Positions 26,169 to 36,587 of a DNA stretch of 64,000 nucleotides are shown piece by piece. The position numbers were made by a program, and so were the translations under genes. How positions within the stretch are numbered: the first letter of the stretch is position 1; every line of letters starts with the position of its first letter. The notes beneath the pieces were generated by a model. It did not search any database, was not told the DNA's origin, and saw nothing but the letters and a program-made list of their open reading frames with translations. The stretch comes from JAKOUY01 sp037045185 (GTDB lineage: Bacteria; Actinomycetota; Acidimicrobiia; Acidimicrobiales; Ilumatobacteraceae): contig JBAOHQ010000002.1 in the NCBI GenBank assembly GCA_037045185.1, forward strand, positions 62,001 to 126,000, given 5' to 3'.

Positions 26169-27367
26169 CCCGTGTCAGCGATGCCGAGCGCGGCCGTCGC
26201 TGGCGACTGGTGCTGGGTGGGGTGGTGGACGACGAGTCAGGCGGCAGGTCGCAGAGCCCGGTGACCAGCGCGCCCCTGTCGGCCGACGACCAACGCCTCG
26301 ACGGCGCCCTGGCCGCCATCTACGATCAGCGTCCCGCCGGCAGCGGGCGGGCGCGCGGCGGTGGGCTCGGCCGGTCGGCGCCCGCCGTGGCCCGCTGGTT
26401 GGGTGACATCCGCCGCTACTTCCCGTCCACGGTGGTCCAGGTGATGCAGCGTGACGCCATCGACCGCCTGGACCTGCGCCAGTTGCTGTTCGAGCCGGAA
26501 CTGCTGGCCTCGGTGGAACCCGACGTCCATCTCGCCTCGCTGCTGGTAGAGCTCAACCATCTGCTCCCCGACGACACCCGTGCCACGGCCCGGCTGGTGG
26601 TGCGTCAGGTGGTCGATCAACTTACGGCCCGCCTGGCGGCGCGCACCCGCCAGGCCGCGCTCGGGGCGTTGGCCAGGTCACAGCGGTCGCGCCGGCCGCG
26701 CCCGGCCGACATCGACTGGATGCACACCGTGCAGGCCAACCTGGCGCACTACCAGCCGCAGTACCGCACGGTGATCCCCGAACGCCTGGTCGGCTACGGG
26801 CGCCGCCAACGCAGCCTGGCCAGGGATGTGATCGTGGCCATCGACCAAAGCGGCAGCATGGCCGACTCCATCGTCTACGCCGGGGTGTTCGGGTCAGTGC
26901 TGGCCTCGATGCCGGCACTACGGACCCATGTCATCGCCTTCGACACAGCGGTGACCGATCTCACCGCGATGGCCGCCGACCCGGTGGACGTGCTGTTCGG
27001 CGTCCAGCTGGGCGGCGGAACCGACATCGCCCAGGCGCTCGGCTACTGCCAGCGGCTCGTCGACCGCCCGGCCGAGACCGTGGTGGTGGTGATCAGCGAC
27101 CTGTTCGAGGGGGGTGACGTGGGCCTGCTCCAGGCTCGCGCCGCGGCGCTGGTGCGCAGCGGGGTCACCCTGGTCGCGCTGGTGACGCTCAGCGACGAGG
27201 GCGCCCCGGCCTACGACCATGCCCAGGTCGCCCGATTCGCCGAGCTCGGCATCCCCAGCCTGGCATGCACCCCCGATGCCTTCCCCGACCTGTTCGCCGC
27301 GGCGCTGGAGCGCCGCCCGCTCGGGCCGTGGGCCAGTGACCAACCGGGTGTGGTCGCGGTGCACTGA
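26165..27367 (+). CDS. VWA-domain protein (MoxR partner)
   Basis: The protein has 400 residues. An N-terminal helical region (about 40-190) is followed by a VWA domain, with MIDAS motif VIVAIDQSGSM near residue 225, the threonine loop GGGTDIAQAL and VVVVISDLFEGG. The metal-ion-dependent adhesion site is complete, so it should bind a divalent metal and a partner carboxylate. It closes the SWIM / DUF5691 / MoxR / DUF5682 / VWA operon. The next gene converges 29 bases later. Confidence 0.88.
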   Translation: MTRVSDAERGRRWRLVLGGVVDDESGGRSQSPVTSAPLSADDQRLDGALAAIYDQRPAGSGRARGGGLGRSAPAVARWLGDIRRYFPSTVVQVMQRDAIDRLDLRQLLFEPELLASVEPDVHLASLLVELNHLLPDDTRATARLVVRQVVDQLTARLAARTRQAALGALARSQRSRRPRPADIDWMHTVQANLAHYQPQYRTVIPERLVGYGRRQRSLARDVIVAIDQSGSMADSIVYAGVFGSVLASMPALRTHVIAFDTAVTDLTAMAADPVDVLFGVQLGGGTDIAQALGYCQRLVDRPAETVVVVISDLFEGGDVGLLQARAAALVRSGVTLVALVTLSDEGAPAYDHAQVARFAELGIPSLACTPDAFPDLFAAALERRPLGPWASDQPGVVAVH

Positions 27368-27396
27368 ACGTCGCCGCCCGCCCGGCGGACCCGGTG

Positions 27397-28107
27397 TCAG
27401 CCGGGCGCTGGCTGAGCGTCGATGAAGCGGTCCGGCGTGGTGACCAGGATCAGGCGGTCGATCCCCAGGGCGGTTGCTCGCTGGCGGATGCCGGCGCCGT
27501 CGTCCACGGTGTACGCACTGACCTCGACGGCTCGGTCACCGGCCGCGTCCCGCGCCGTGGCGATCAGCTCGCCGGCGCGCTCGGCGGACAGCCGCACGTT
27601 GATCCCGTCGGCGCGCTGGCCGGCGATGCCCGCCAGCGCCGTCGAGTTGACCCCGACGATCACCGGGGTGTCGGTCGCCGCCCGGATGGCCTCGATCTGG
27701 CGGACCACCGCGTCGTGCCGCTCGGCGGCGTCGGCCACGAGGGCGATGCCGGCAGCGTCGTGTTCGGTCGCCCAGCGCGACCCCGGGGCGGCCCCCGCGC
27801 CCAGACCGGCGACCACCCGCCCGCCACTGATGTGCTGGGCGGTGGCCACGGCCAGGGCCAGCACGGCGGGGTAGCGGTTGGCAACATTGGCCACCAACGT
27901 GCCCAGCCCGATCCGCGAGGTGACCGCGGCCAACGCCCCCAAGGTCGTGCAGCACTCCAGCATCGCTGCTTCGACGTTCAGCGAGGAGGCGGCGAGATGG
28001 TCGAACAACCACACCCGGGTGTAGCCCAGATCCTCGGCCAGCCCGGCCGCCGCGGCCAGGCCCGGCCAGCCGGAGGCGGACGGCAGGAACTGGACGTCGA
28101 CGAGCAC
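27397..28107 (-). CDS. LLM-class flavin-dependent oxidoreductase, short form
   Basis: This 236-residue TIM-barrel protein of the luciferase-like family has LAEDLGYTRVWLFDHLAAS, SRIGLGTLVANVANRYP and GGRVVAGLGAGAAPGSRW. Full-length family members have 300 or more residues, so the C-terminal part is reduced. Many actinobacterial members use F420 in place of FMN, which would fit the cofC gene in this window, but the cofactor cannot be read directly. The start is GTG 28107. It follows the amidohydrolase gene by nine bases and is probably in the same operon. Confidence 0.8.
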   Translation of the reverse strand: MLVDVQFLPSASGWPGLAAAAGLAEDLGYTRVWLFDHLAASSLNVEAAMLECCTTLGALAAVTSRIGLGTLVANVANRYPAVLALAVATAQHISGGRVVAGLGAGAAPGSRWATEHDAAGIALVADAAERHDAVVRQIEAIRAATDTPVIVGVNSTALAGIAGQRADGINVRLSAERAGELIATARDAAGDRAVEVSAYTVDDGAGIRQRATALGIDRLILVTTPDRFIDAQPAPG

Positions 28108-28116
28108 CCGGCGAGA

Positions 28117-29319
28117 CTAGGCGGGTTGCAGGCCGCGCAGCAGGGCGTCGTTGGGGTGCTCGGGGAGTTCCGTCAGCGGCTCGGCCAGCTCGGCAACGGT
28201 GGGGCCGTGGGCCTCGGCCAGCGGGGCCAGCTTGGCCAGGTCGAAGCGGTACAGCGACGCGGCGTTCTCCGCCAGGATCTTGCGCATGTCGCCCTCGCCG
28301 ACGCCGGGGAAGACCTGGCGCAGGTGTTCACGGGTGAACGGGAAGGTGCCCTCGTCGTGCGGGTAGTCGTTGCCCCACATGAACCGGTCACGGCCGATCA
28401 CGTCGATCACCGCGGCATCCGACGGGCCCGGCTGGCTGACGCCCATCCACACGTTCTGGCGGAAGTAGTCGGTGGCGTCCTGGCGCAGCTTGTTGCCCTC
28501 TCGGTAGCGGATCTCGCCGGTGGCGCCGGTGTCGCGGATCTGGCGGATCACCTTGTCCATCCGGTCCAGCAGGCCGGGGACCCAGTGACATCCGGTCTCG
28601 GTGATCACCAGCTTCAGCTTGGGGAAGCGCTCCAGCACACCGCCCAGGATCAGATGCGTCAGCGGGCGCTGGGAGAAGAAGGCGGCCTCGTTGATGTACA
28701 GCAGCATGCTGAACGGGTACGGGCCGTAGTCCGGTACGCCGGTGCCGCCGTGGATGTTCACCGGCACCTCGTTGTCCTCCAGCAGCTTCCACAGCGGGTC
28801 GTAGCCGGGGTCGTAGAGCGGCTTGACGTAGCCGATCTCCGGGCCGACGTTGGGTAGCAGCACCCCGCCGCGCAGGTCGTGGTCGATGATCCACTGGGCA
28901 TCGGCCAGGGCGTCGTCCACGTCGTTGAGAAAGATCTGGCCGATCCCGGCGCGGCGCTCCGGGCACTGGGCGACGAAGTCGACCAGCCAGCGGTTGTGTG
29001 CCCGGATCCCGGCCAGGCGGTGAGCGTAGTCCTCCGGCTTGGGCGGTCCGGCGAACAGCACGAAGCTCGGGAAGAACGGCGGCACGGTGTTGGGGAACAC
29101 CACCTCGGCCACCACCCCGTCGGCCTCCTGCTCCCGCCAGCGCTGGTCACTGTCCCAGTTGCGTGTCCGGCGGTCGTCCTTCAGGTCCTTGAACGGGTTC
29201 TTGTACCGGCCGCGCCAGGCGTCGAAGTCGTCGAGGTAGGCGGGGTCGAGGTAGGCGCGGTAGTCGGCATGGCTGCCGCCGGCATGTGAGTCGGCCGTGA
29301 TGATGGTGTAGGCAGTCAC
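28117..29319 (-). CDS. Amidohydrolase-family metal-dependent hydrolase
   Basis: This 400-residue amidohydrolase-2 type TIM barrel has an N-terminal metal motif in the form TADSHAGG (the usual HxH is degenerate here). NIHGGTG follows, then LILGGVLERFPKLKLVITETGCHW and the C-terminal FMWGNDYPHDEGTFP with its aspartate. The family includes decarboxylases and hydrolases of aromatic or ring compounds. GTG 29319 overlaps the stop of the enoyl-CoA hydratase gene, so the pair is coupled. Together with the LLM oxidoreductase it looks like a degradation module for an unknown acyl compound. Confidence 0.85.
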   Translation of the reverse strand: MTAYTIITADSHAGGSHADYRAYLDPAYLDDFDAWRGRYKNPFKDLKDDRRTRNWDSDQRWREQEADGVVAEVVFPNTVPPFFPSFVLFAGPPKPEDYAHRLAGIRAHNRWLVDFVAQCPERRAGIGQIFLNDVDDALADAQWIIDHDLRGGVLLPNVGPEIGYVKPLYDPGYDPLWKLLEDNEVPVNIHGGTGVPDYGPYPFSMLLYINEAAFFSQRPLTHLILGGVLERFPKLKLVITETGCHWVPGLLDRMDKVIRQIRDTGATGEIRYREGNKLRQDATDYFRQNVWMGVSQPGPSDAAVIDVIGRDRFMWGNDYPHDEGTFPFTREHLRQVFPGVGEGDMRKILAENAASLYRFDLAKLAPLAEAHGPTVAELAEPLTELPEHPNDALLRGLQPA

Positions 29320-30158
29320 GCCCGGTTGCCCTCGTGGGTCGTGCGGTAGTCACCGAATGGAGCGTCGCGCTCCTGCAGGGCCGCGGTCAGCCCTTTCTCC
29401 CGGCTGGTTTCGACGAACTCATGCAGAGACGGCAGCATGGTGCCGAGGGCGCACAGCTCGGTGCCGATGCGTACGCCGGTGCGGATGCCCATCACCTCCA
29501 TCTGGCGATGGACGACGCGCTTGTTCAGCTGGACGAGGTCGGTGGGCAAGGAGGCGATGGCCGAGGCCACCTTGAGGACCTCGCCCTCCAGATCGGCGGC
29601 CGGGAACGCCCGGTTGGCCCAGCCCTTCTCCACGCATTGCGTGCCGTTCAGCGACACACCCGTCAGCATCATCTCCATCGCGGTACGCATGCCCACCGTC
29701 CAGGGATGGAAGTGCTGATCGGCGACACCGAAGCGCACGGCGGGATAGCCCATCTGGGCGTCCTCGGCCATATAGACGAGGTCGCAGCAGTTGGCCAGCT
29801 CGCTGCCGCCCGCCAGGCAGTAGCCGTGGACCTGGGCGATGACGGGCTTGCCCAGATCCCAGATCCGGGTCCAACCGTCCACCACATGGCGTGGCCAGTG
29901 ACCCATCCCGCCGGAGGTGTGCCACGGCTCCTCCAGACCTGCGTTGCCGCCGCCCAGCTCGTAGCCGGCGCAGAACGTCGGCCCGGCGCCCCGCAGCACC
30001 ATCACGTGCACGCTGTCGTCCTTGTCGCCGTCCTCCAGGGCTTGCATGATCTCGCCTCGGAGTGTGTGGTTCAGCGCGTTGCGCTTCTCCGGGCGGTTGA
30101 GGGTAATCCGCCGGACCGCGGTGCTCGGCTCGTCGACTTCGATCATCTTCCACGTCAT
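29316..30158 (-). CDS. Enoyl-CoA hydratase/isomerase family protein
   Basis: This 280-residue crotonase-fold protein has ITLNRPEKRNALNHTL, the oxyanion segment FCAGYELGGG and HGYCLAGGSELANCCDLVYMAEDAQMGYP. The catalytic glutamate position in GGSELANCCDL is occupied. I chose ATG 30158, immediately before the first conserved strand. It probably hydrates or isomerises a CoA thioester, and it leads an operon with the amidohydrolase and the LLM oxidoreductase. Confidence 0.88.
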   Translation of the reverse strand: MTWKMIEVDEPSTAVRRITLNRPEKRNALNHTLRGEIMQALEDGDKDDSVHVMVLRGAGPTFCAGYELGGGNAGLEEPWHTSGGMGHWPRHVVDGWTRIWDLGKPVIAQVHGYCLAGGSELANCCDLVYMAEDAQMGYPAVRFGVADQHFHPWTVGMRTAMEMMLTGVSLNGTQCVEKGWANRAFPAADLEGEVLKVASAIASLPTDLVQLNKRVVHRQMEVMGIRTGVRIGTELCALGTMLPSLHEFVETSREKGLTAALQERDAPFGDYRTTHEGNRA

Positions 30159-30544
30159 CCCGCCATTGTCATCCCAGACGGCGGCCCGTGACGAACCAGG
30201 GAGACACGACAGTGCGGTTCCACTAACGAGAGCTGTCGGACCATGTCCGAACCACTGAGCATCTGGTGATCGCCCCGACCCCCTCGGCTCATCGCTCCGC
30301 ACATCGACCGTCTCGGCGCCGCCGTGATCGATGCTGGGTGGCAGTGCCGCGGCGGGTGATCTACTCGCCTCGGTGCTCTCATGGATCCGCCGCAGTCGTG
30401 AGTTCAGCGTCGTGTACTTCGTCAACTCCGTGGGGCTTTACACGGCGGCGGAGGCCCGACGTCGGGAGACCCGCCTCCGACTCATCGAGCTGTTCAAGAC
30501 GGTGACCTGTGGAGGTGGCCGGTGTCGTGTGACAACCTGTTCGT
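30159..30544. promoter_or_regulatory. 386-base gap between divergent hydratase and mutase genes
   Basis: No coding region is supported here; short open frames exist but none has a family-like sequence. The region must hold promoters for both directions. I looked for a cobalamin riboswitch, because the mutase needs B12, and found no convincing B12 box. No clear inverted-repeat operator was seen. Confidence 0.4.
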
Positions 30545-32181
<1,637 letters not shown>

Positions 32182-32185
<4 letters not shown>

Positions 32186-32586
32186 GCGAGCGCATCCTGA
32201 TCGGCAAGGTCGGCCTCGACGGCCATGACCGCGGTGTCAAGGTCGTCGCCCGGATCTTGCGTGACGCCGGATACGAGGTGATCTACACCGGCCTGTTCCA
32301 GACTCCGGCGTCGATGGCGGCCGCCGCGGTGGACGAGGACGTCGACCTGGTCGGCCTGTCGATGCTGTCCGGCGCCCACCTCACCCTGGCGCCATTGGTG
32401 GTGAAGGAGCTGCGCGCCCGCGGCTCGTCGGTGCCCGTGGTGGTTGGCGGGATCATCCCGGAGCATCACATCGACCAGCTCACCGAGGCCGGCGTGGCAG
32501 CGGTGCTCACGCCAGGCGCACCGGCCGGCGAACTCGTCGAGGTCATCAAGGCGGTCCTCGCCCGGGACGCCGCCGCGCCCTCCTGA
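32182..32586 (+). CDS. Acyl-CoA mutase small subunit, B12-binding
   Basis: The 134-residue protein is a complete cobalamin-binding domain. KVGLDGHDRGVKV holds the DxHxxG histidine that ligates cobalt, followed by LSMLSGAH and VVVGGIIPEHH. Its ATG overlaps the large-subunit stop (ATGA), which ensures equal synthesis. It pairs with the barrel subunit to rearrange the carbon skeleton of an acyl-CoA. Confidence 0.92.
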
Positions 32587-32656
32587 CGCGCCCTGCTGAT
32601 CGGCGCGTGGGTCCGACAATCGGGCGGCCGCCAGCGTGGCGTGGCACGATAGTGGA

Positions 32657-34063
32657 ATGCCGAAGAAGGTGTCGCGTCGGGTGCTGTTCGCCACTGCCGA
32701 GCTGGCCCCCCTCGCCAGGGTTGGAGGGCTGGCCGCCGCATCGGCGGGGATCGTCGCCGAGATGCGCCGCCAGGGGGTGGACGTCAACCTGGTGGTGCCT
32801 GACTACTTCGGCACGCCGCTGGAGGACGAGGTGGTCATGCCGATCACCACGATGCCGGCGTGGGCGCAACCGGCCTACGCCCGGCGCGGCCGCCTCGACG
32901 GCATCGGCCAGATCACCCTCGTCGACACCCTCGGCGTGCGCAAGCCCCACCCGTACAACGACGAGTACGGCAACGGGTGGTTCGACAATGACGCCCGCTT
33001 CCTGGGCTTCGCCGCGGCGGTCGCCGCGATCTGCGCTGCCACTCAGCCCGACATCTTGCACCTCAACGATTGGCATACCTCGTCGGCGCCGGCGTTCCTG
33101 TGGCCCACCCCACCCGTCGTGTTGACGATCCACACCCTCGGATACCAGGGACGGACCAACCGCGGGTGGCTGAACGGGTTCTGGCACTTCCGTGAGCGGT
33201 ACTACCACGATGACGCGTGCAACCCCCTGGCCGGTGGCATCCGCAGCGCCGACCTGGTTGTGTCGGTCAGCCCGCACTACGCCGACGAGATCCGCCAGCC
33301 GTGGATGGGCTTCGGGCTCGACGGACTGCTGCGTGACAAGGGTGAGCGGCTCGTCGGGATCTTGAACGGCATCGACACCGTGGAGTGGAACCCGCTTCAG
33401 GACGCCCATCTCCCGCAGACGTACGGTCAGGCCACGCTGAGCCGCAAGGCGGCCAGCCGGGCCGAACTGTTCCACCGCTTCGGCCTCTCCGACACCAGCG
33501 GTCCGCTGTTCGTCATGGTCAGCCGCCTGGTCCACCAGAAAGGGGTCGATCTGGTGTTGCCGCTCGTGGGCGAGCTGGAGGCCATGGGCGCCCGCTTGGC
33601 CGTGCTCGGCAGCGGAGACCGCCATCTGGCCGACGCGCTGGAGGCGGCTGCGGCCCACCTTCCCGGCGTGATCGGGTTCGTCAACGGTTACGACGAGGCG
33701 CTTGCCCACCAGCTGTTCGCCGGGGGTGATGTGCTCATGATGCCCAGCCGGTTCGAGCCCTGCGGGTTGGCGCAGATGCAGGCGATGCGCTATGGAACCC
33801 TGCCGCTGGTCACCGACGTGGGCGGGCTGCACGACACGGTGATCGACGCCGACTCCAGCCCGGATGAGGCCACCGGGTTCGTCGCTGCCGAGGCCTCGAC
33901 GGAGTCCATCCGGGACACGATCCGGCGAGCGTCGGCGGTGGTGGGTGACAAGAAACGGCGGACGGCGATGCAGAAGCGGGGAATGAAGATCGACTGGTCG
34001 TGGAAGGCCCCGGTGGCCCAGCACCTCGACTGGTACGAACGGTTGATCGCAGAGCGAGGCTGA
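32657..34063 (+). CDS. glgA: Glycogen synthase, GT5 family
   Basis: This 468-residue GT-B glycosyltransferase of the GlgA type has the N-terminal loop FATAELAPLARVGGLAAAS (a variant of the usual KvGGL), then LHLNDWHTSSAP, ILNGIDTVEWNP, and the C-terminal MPSRFEPCGLAQMQAMRYGTLPLVTDVGGLHDTV with the catalytic glutamate. It adds glucose from ADP- or UDP-glucose to alpha-glucans. It starts at ATG 32657, with a 70-base gap after the mutase gene. glgC follows 18 bases later, forming a storage-polymer operon. Confidence 0.9.
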   Translation: MPKKVSRRVLFATAELAPLARVGGLAAASAGIVAEMRRQGVDVNLVVPDYFGTPLEDEVVMPITTMPAWAQPAYARRGRLDGIGQITLVDTLGVRKPHPYNDEYGNGWFDNDARFLGFAAAVAAICAATQPDILHLNDWHTSSAPAFLWPTPPVVLTIHTLGYQGRTNRGWLNGFWHFRERYYHDDACNPLAGGIRSADLVVSVSPHYADEIRQPWMGFGLDGLLRDKGERLVGILNGIDTVEWNPLQDAHLPQTYGQATLSRKAASRAELFHRFGLSDTSGPLFVMVSRLVHQKGVDLVLPLVGELEAMGARLAVLGSGDRHLADALEAAAAHLPGVIGFVNGYDEALAHQLFAGGDVLMMPSRFEPCGLAQMQAMRYGTLPLVTDVGGLHDTVIDADSSPDEATGFVAAEASTESIRDTIRRASAVVGDKKRRTAMQKRGMKIDWSWKAPVAQHLDWYERLIAERG

Positions 34064-34081
34064 GCGCCTAACGTCACAGGC

Positions 34082-35305
34082 ATGGCCGAGCCGCGCATTC
34101 TCGTGATCATTCTCGCCGGGGGCGAGGGGCGTCGATTGGCGCCGCTCACCGCCGACCGGGCCAAGCCGGCGGTTCCCTTCGGTGGCGCCTACCGCATCAT
34201 CGACTTCGTGCTGTCCAACTTCGCCAACTCGCGGATGCTGAAGATCGTGGTGCTCACCCAGTACAAGAGCCACAGCCTCGACCGCCACATCAGCCAGACC
34301 TGGCGGTTCTCCACCTTGCTGGGCAACTACGTAACGCCGGTGCCGGCGCAGATGCGCCGCGGGCCGCAGTGGTTCAGCGGGTCGGCCGACGCCATCTATC
34401 AGAACCTCAACCTGATTGCCGACGAGCGCCCCGACATCGTCTGCGTGTTCGGCGCCGATCACATCTACCACATGGACGTTCGTCAGATGGTCGGCGCGCA
34501 CCTCGACGCCAAGGCCGGCGTCACCGTGGCGGCCATCCCGGTGCCTATCGACGAGGCCTCGTCGTTCGGGATCATCAACGCCGACAACGACGGCAAGATC
34601 ATCGAGTTCCTGGAGAAGCCGGCCCTCCCCCCGCCGATGCCCGACGACCCGACCCGGGCGCTGGCGTCGATGGGCAACTACGTGTTCGACACCCAGACGT
34701 TGATCGACATCGTCACCCCGGGGGGCAAGGACAACGTCCGAACCGACATCGGCGGGCACGTCATTCCGGCGCTCACCGAGTTGGGTCAGGCGCACATGTA
34801 TGACTTCAGCAAGAACCAGGTGCCCGGCCAGGAAGAGCACGAGCGCGGCTACTGGCGTGACGTCGGCTCGCTCGACGCTTACTACGAGGCCAACATGGAC
34901 CTGCTGGCGCCCGTGCCCCTGTTCAGCCTGTACAACCCGCGGTGGCCGGTGTATTCGTTGCAGCTCCCGTTGCCGCCCGCCAAGGTGGCCTACAGCTACG
35001 GCGGCGACGTGTCGATGGTGAACAACAGCCTGCTGTGCTCCGGCTCGATCGTCGCTGGCGGCCGGGTTGATCACAGCGTGGTCAGCCCCGGGGTGTTCAT
35101 CGACGGCACTGCCGAGGTGAGCGAGTCGATCCTGTTCCCTGGGGTGCGCGTCGGACATGGGGCGCGCCTGCGCCGCTGCGTGATCGACAAGAACGTGGAC
35201 ATCCCGCCGGGGTATCGGATCGGCCACGACAAGGGCAACGATGCCCAGTTCACGATGAGCGACCGGGGGATCGTGGTGGTCGACAAGGGCCGCAAGCTCG
35301 AATAG
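34082..35305 (+). CDS. glgC: Glucose-1-phosphate adenylyltransferase
   Basis: The 407-residue protein makes ADP-glucose, the donor for GlgA. Family signatures are LAGGEGRRLAPLTADRAKPAVPFGG, RIIDFVLSN, the substrate loop WFSGSADAIYQNL, VFGADHIYHMD, and VGSLDAYYEANMDLL. The last 90 residues form the left-handed beta-helix that usually carries regulatory sites. It sits 18 bases after glgA. Confidence 0.95.
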   Translation: MAEPRILVIILAGGEGRRLAPLTADRAKPAVPFGGAYRIIDFVLSNFANSRMLKIVVLTQYKSHSLDRHISQTWRFSTLLGNYVTPVPAQMRRGPQWFSGSADAIYQNLNLIADERPDIVCVFGADHIYHMDVRQMVGAHLDAKAGVTVAAIPVPIDEASSFGIINADNDGKIIEFLEKPALPPPMPDDPTRALASMGNYVFDTQTLIDIVTPGGKDNVRTDIGGHVIPALTELGQAHMYDFSKNQVPGQEEHERGYWRDVGSLDAYYEANMDLLAPVPLFSLYNPRWPVYSLQLPLPPAKVAYSYGGDVSMVNNSLLCSGSIVAGGRVDHSVVSPGVFIDGTAEVSESILFPGVRVGHGARLRRCVIDKNVDIPPGYRIGHDKGNDAQFTMSDRGIVVVDKGRKLE

Positions 35306-35324
35306 GTATGCGGGAATTCCAGAA

Positions 35325-35360
35325 GTTGAGTTGACATCGCTCAAGTAACTCGGTAGAACT
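35325..35360 (+). promoter_or_regulatory. HAIR-type HspR operator over the hsp20 promoter
   Basis: The inverted repeat GTTGAGT-N7-GCTCAAG at 35325-35345 matches the HspR-associated inverted repeat CTTGAGT-N7-ACTCAAG with one mismatch per arm. It covers a perfect -35 box TTGACA (35331-35336). A -10 box TAGAAC follows at 35354-35359, with the ideal 17-base spacer. Repressor binding would block polymerase. AAGGAG at 35389-35394 is the ribosome site, eight bases before the start. Confidence 0.8.
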
Positions 35361-35402
35361 AAGTGCAGGAAATATCTCCCGCACCAGTAAGGAGTTCGTA
35401 CC

Positions 35403-35873
35403 ATGGCAATCGTCCGCTACGCACGAAGCGCCGACCACCTCGATCGCATCTTCGACCAGCTGACGTCGAGTTGGTTTAGCGGTACCCGCCCGACCCCGAC
35501 CGCTACGCCCACGGTGTCGGCCGATGTCCGTGACGGCACCCTGGAGGTCTTCGTCGATCTCCCCGGTGTGCCCCGTGAGGCAGTGGCCGTCGAAGTGGTC
35601 GATCGGGCGCTGACCATCAAGGTCGAGCACAAGACCGAGCGCAGCCAGCTGAGCTGGGCTCGCTCGCTGCGCTTGGACCGCTCGCTCGATGCCGAGCGCG
35701 TCTCGGCCAGTTACGCCGACGGCCGCCTGACCATTGCGGTCCCGGCGGCGCCGAAGCCGGAGCCGAAGGTCGTCTCGATCGAGATCGGCTCGCCTGATCC
35801 GGTGATCGACACTGGCTCGCAGTCCGCCGATGTCGAAGCGCCAGCCGACGGAACCCCTGCCGCCCAGGGCTGA
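35403..35873 (+). CDS. Small heat shock protein, Hsp20/alpha-crystallin family
   Basis: The 156-residue chaperone binds unfolded proteins to stop aggregation. The alpha-crystallin domain spans about 35-125 with VFVDLPGVPREAVAVEV and the closing motif ASYADGRLTIAVP. The N-terminal LDRIFDQLTSSWFSG is the flexible hydrophobic arm. The upstream HAIR-like operator and sigma-70-like promoter predict HspR control, as known for mycobacterial acr2. A strong hairpin terminator follows. Confidence 0.93.
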   Translation: MAIVRYARSADHLDRIFDQLTSSWFSGTRPTPTATPTVSADVRDGTLEVFVDLPGVPREAVAVEVVDRALTIKVEHKTERSQLSWARSLRLDRSLDAERVSASYADGRLTIAVPAAPKPEPKVVSIEIGSPDPVIDTGSQSADVEAPADGTPAAQG

Positions 35874-35890
35874 GCACCTCCATCTGCGCC

Positions 35891-35918
35891 CAGGGCCCCG
35901 GAGCAATCCGGGGCCCTG
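35891..35918 (+). terminator. Hairpin terminator after hsp20
   Basis: A perfect 12-bp stem CAGGGCCCCGGA with a GCAA tetraloop and exact complement begins 17 bases after the hsp20 stop. No T-run follows. Confidence 0.8.
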
Positions 35919-36000
35919 TCGCGTTCGCACCCCGCCACCGCCTCCCGGCCCCACCCGCCCCGCCCCCACCCGCCCGCGCCCCGCCCGCCCGCGCCCACCC

Positions 36001-36046
36001 GCATGGGCGCGAAAACTTCGAGTATTCGAAGTCCTCGCGCCCATGC
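36001..36046. repeat. 46-bp palindromic repeat, copy 1
   Basis: The outer arms are GCATGGGCGCGA and TCGCGCCCATGC, and inner arms around CTTCGA / TCGAAG give a nearly continuous hairpin. The same 46-base design occurs at 36073-36118 and 36588-36633. Confidence 0.85.
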
Positions 36047-36072
36047 AACGGGCGTCCGGCTGGCTGGCGGCT

Positions 36073-36118
36073 GCTTGGGCGCGAAACCTTCGGATTCCCG
36101 AGGTTTTCGCGCCCATGC
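36073..36118. repeat. 46-bp palindromic repeat, copy 2
   Basis: Same length and outer arms as copy 1, with one arm base changed (GCTTGGGCGCGA). The inner arms read AACCTTCGG and CCGAGGTT, so paired positions have changed together relative to copy 1. It ends seven bases before the stop codon of the small gene at 36125-36535. Confidence 0.85.
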
Positions 36119-36124
36119 GGGTGG

Positions 36125-36535
36125 TCAGGTCGGCCAGGCGAGGTTGAGGTCGACCACGGCGGACTCGACGGCAGCCGTCAAAGCGGGAATCGCGCCGCCG
36201 CATGCGTCCAACTCCTGGGGGTCGAGGAGTAGCACGTAGCCCTCGTCGGTCTCGGCGACGACCACCGGCACCTGCCCGCCGGCCACGGCGCGGACGTCGG
36301 CAGGCTGGTCATTGCGGTGATAGGTGTCGAATGGCACCGGTAGGCCGGCTCGGCACGCCTTCCACTCGGGTCGTTGGCGAACCGACCCGTGGGTGATGTG
36401 GCACAGCGCGCAGTGCCGGCGGCCCAGCCGGGCGCCCACCCAGTAGGCCAACTCCCCACGCACGGTCCCGTCGGCGTCGTACACACCGACGAGGCGGACG
36501 ATGCATGGCTGGGCTTGCGCAGGCAATGGACACAT
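36125..36535 (-). CDS. Hypothetical protein with possible Cys-Cys-His site, 136 residues
   Basis: The sequence starts MCPLPAQAQPCIVRLVGVYDADGTVRGELAYWVG and contains RRHCALCHITHGSV, a CxxCH-type cluster that could bind metal or, less likely, heme. There is no signal peptide. The C-terminal half has TDEGYVLLLDPQELDACGG. I do not recognise the family. The gene is bracketed by palindromes: copies 1 and 2 lie just past its stop and copy 3 lies 53 bases before its start. It may be a small cargo or simply sit in a repeat-rich spot. Confidence 0.6.
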   Translation of the reverse strand: MCPLPAQAQPCIVRLVGVYDADGTVRGELAYWVGARLGRRHCALCHITHGSVRQRPEWKACRAGLPVPFDTYHRNDQPADVRAVAGGQVPVVVAETDEGYVLLLDPQELDACGGAIPALTAAVESAVVDLNLAWPT

Positions 36536-36587
36536 GCCGACAGCATCGCCGATCCCCGACCCTCGCCGGCGCTCTGCCCGACAGGCT

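Noticed and set aside
30159..30544. Cobalamin riboswitch before the mutase genes
   Set aside because: A few bases (CCAGGGAGACACGA) recall a B12 box, but orientation, core helices and the second conserved element are missing.
32546..35404. 952-codon minus-strand open frame opposite glgA and glgC
   Set aside because: Both plus-strand genes are textbook family members; the antisense frame has no recognisable domain or start context.
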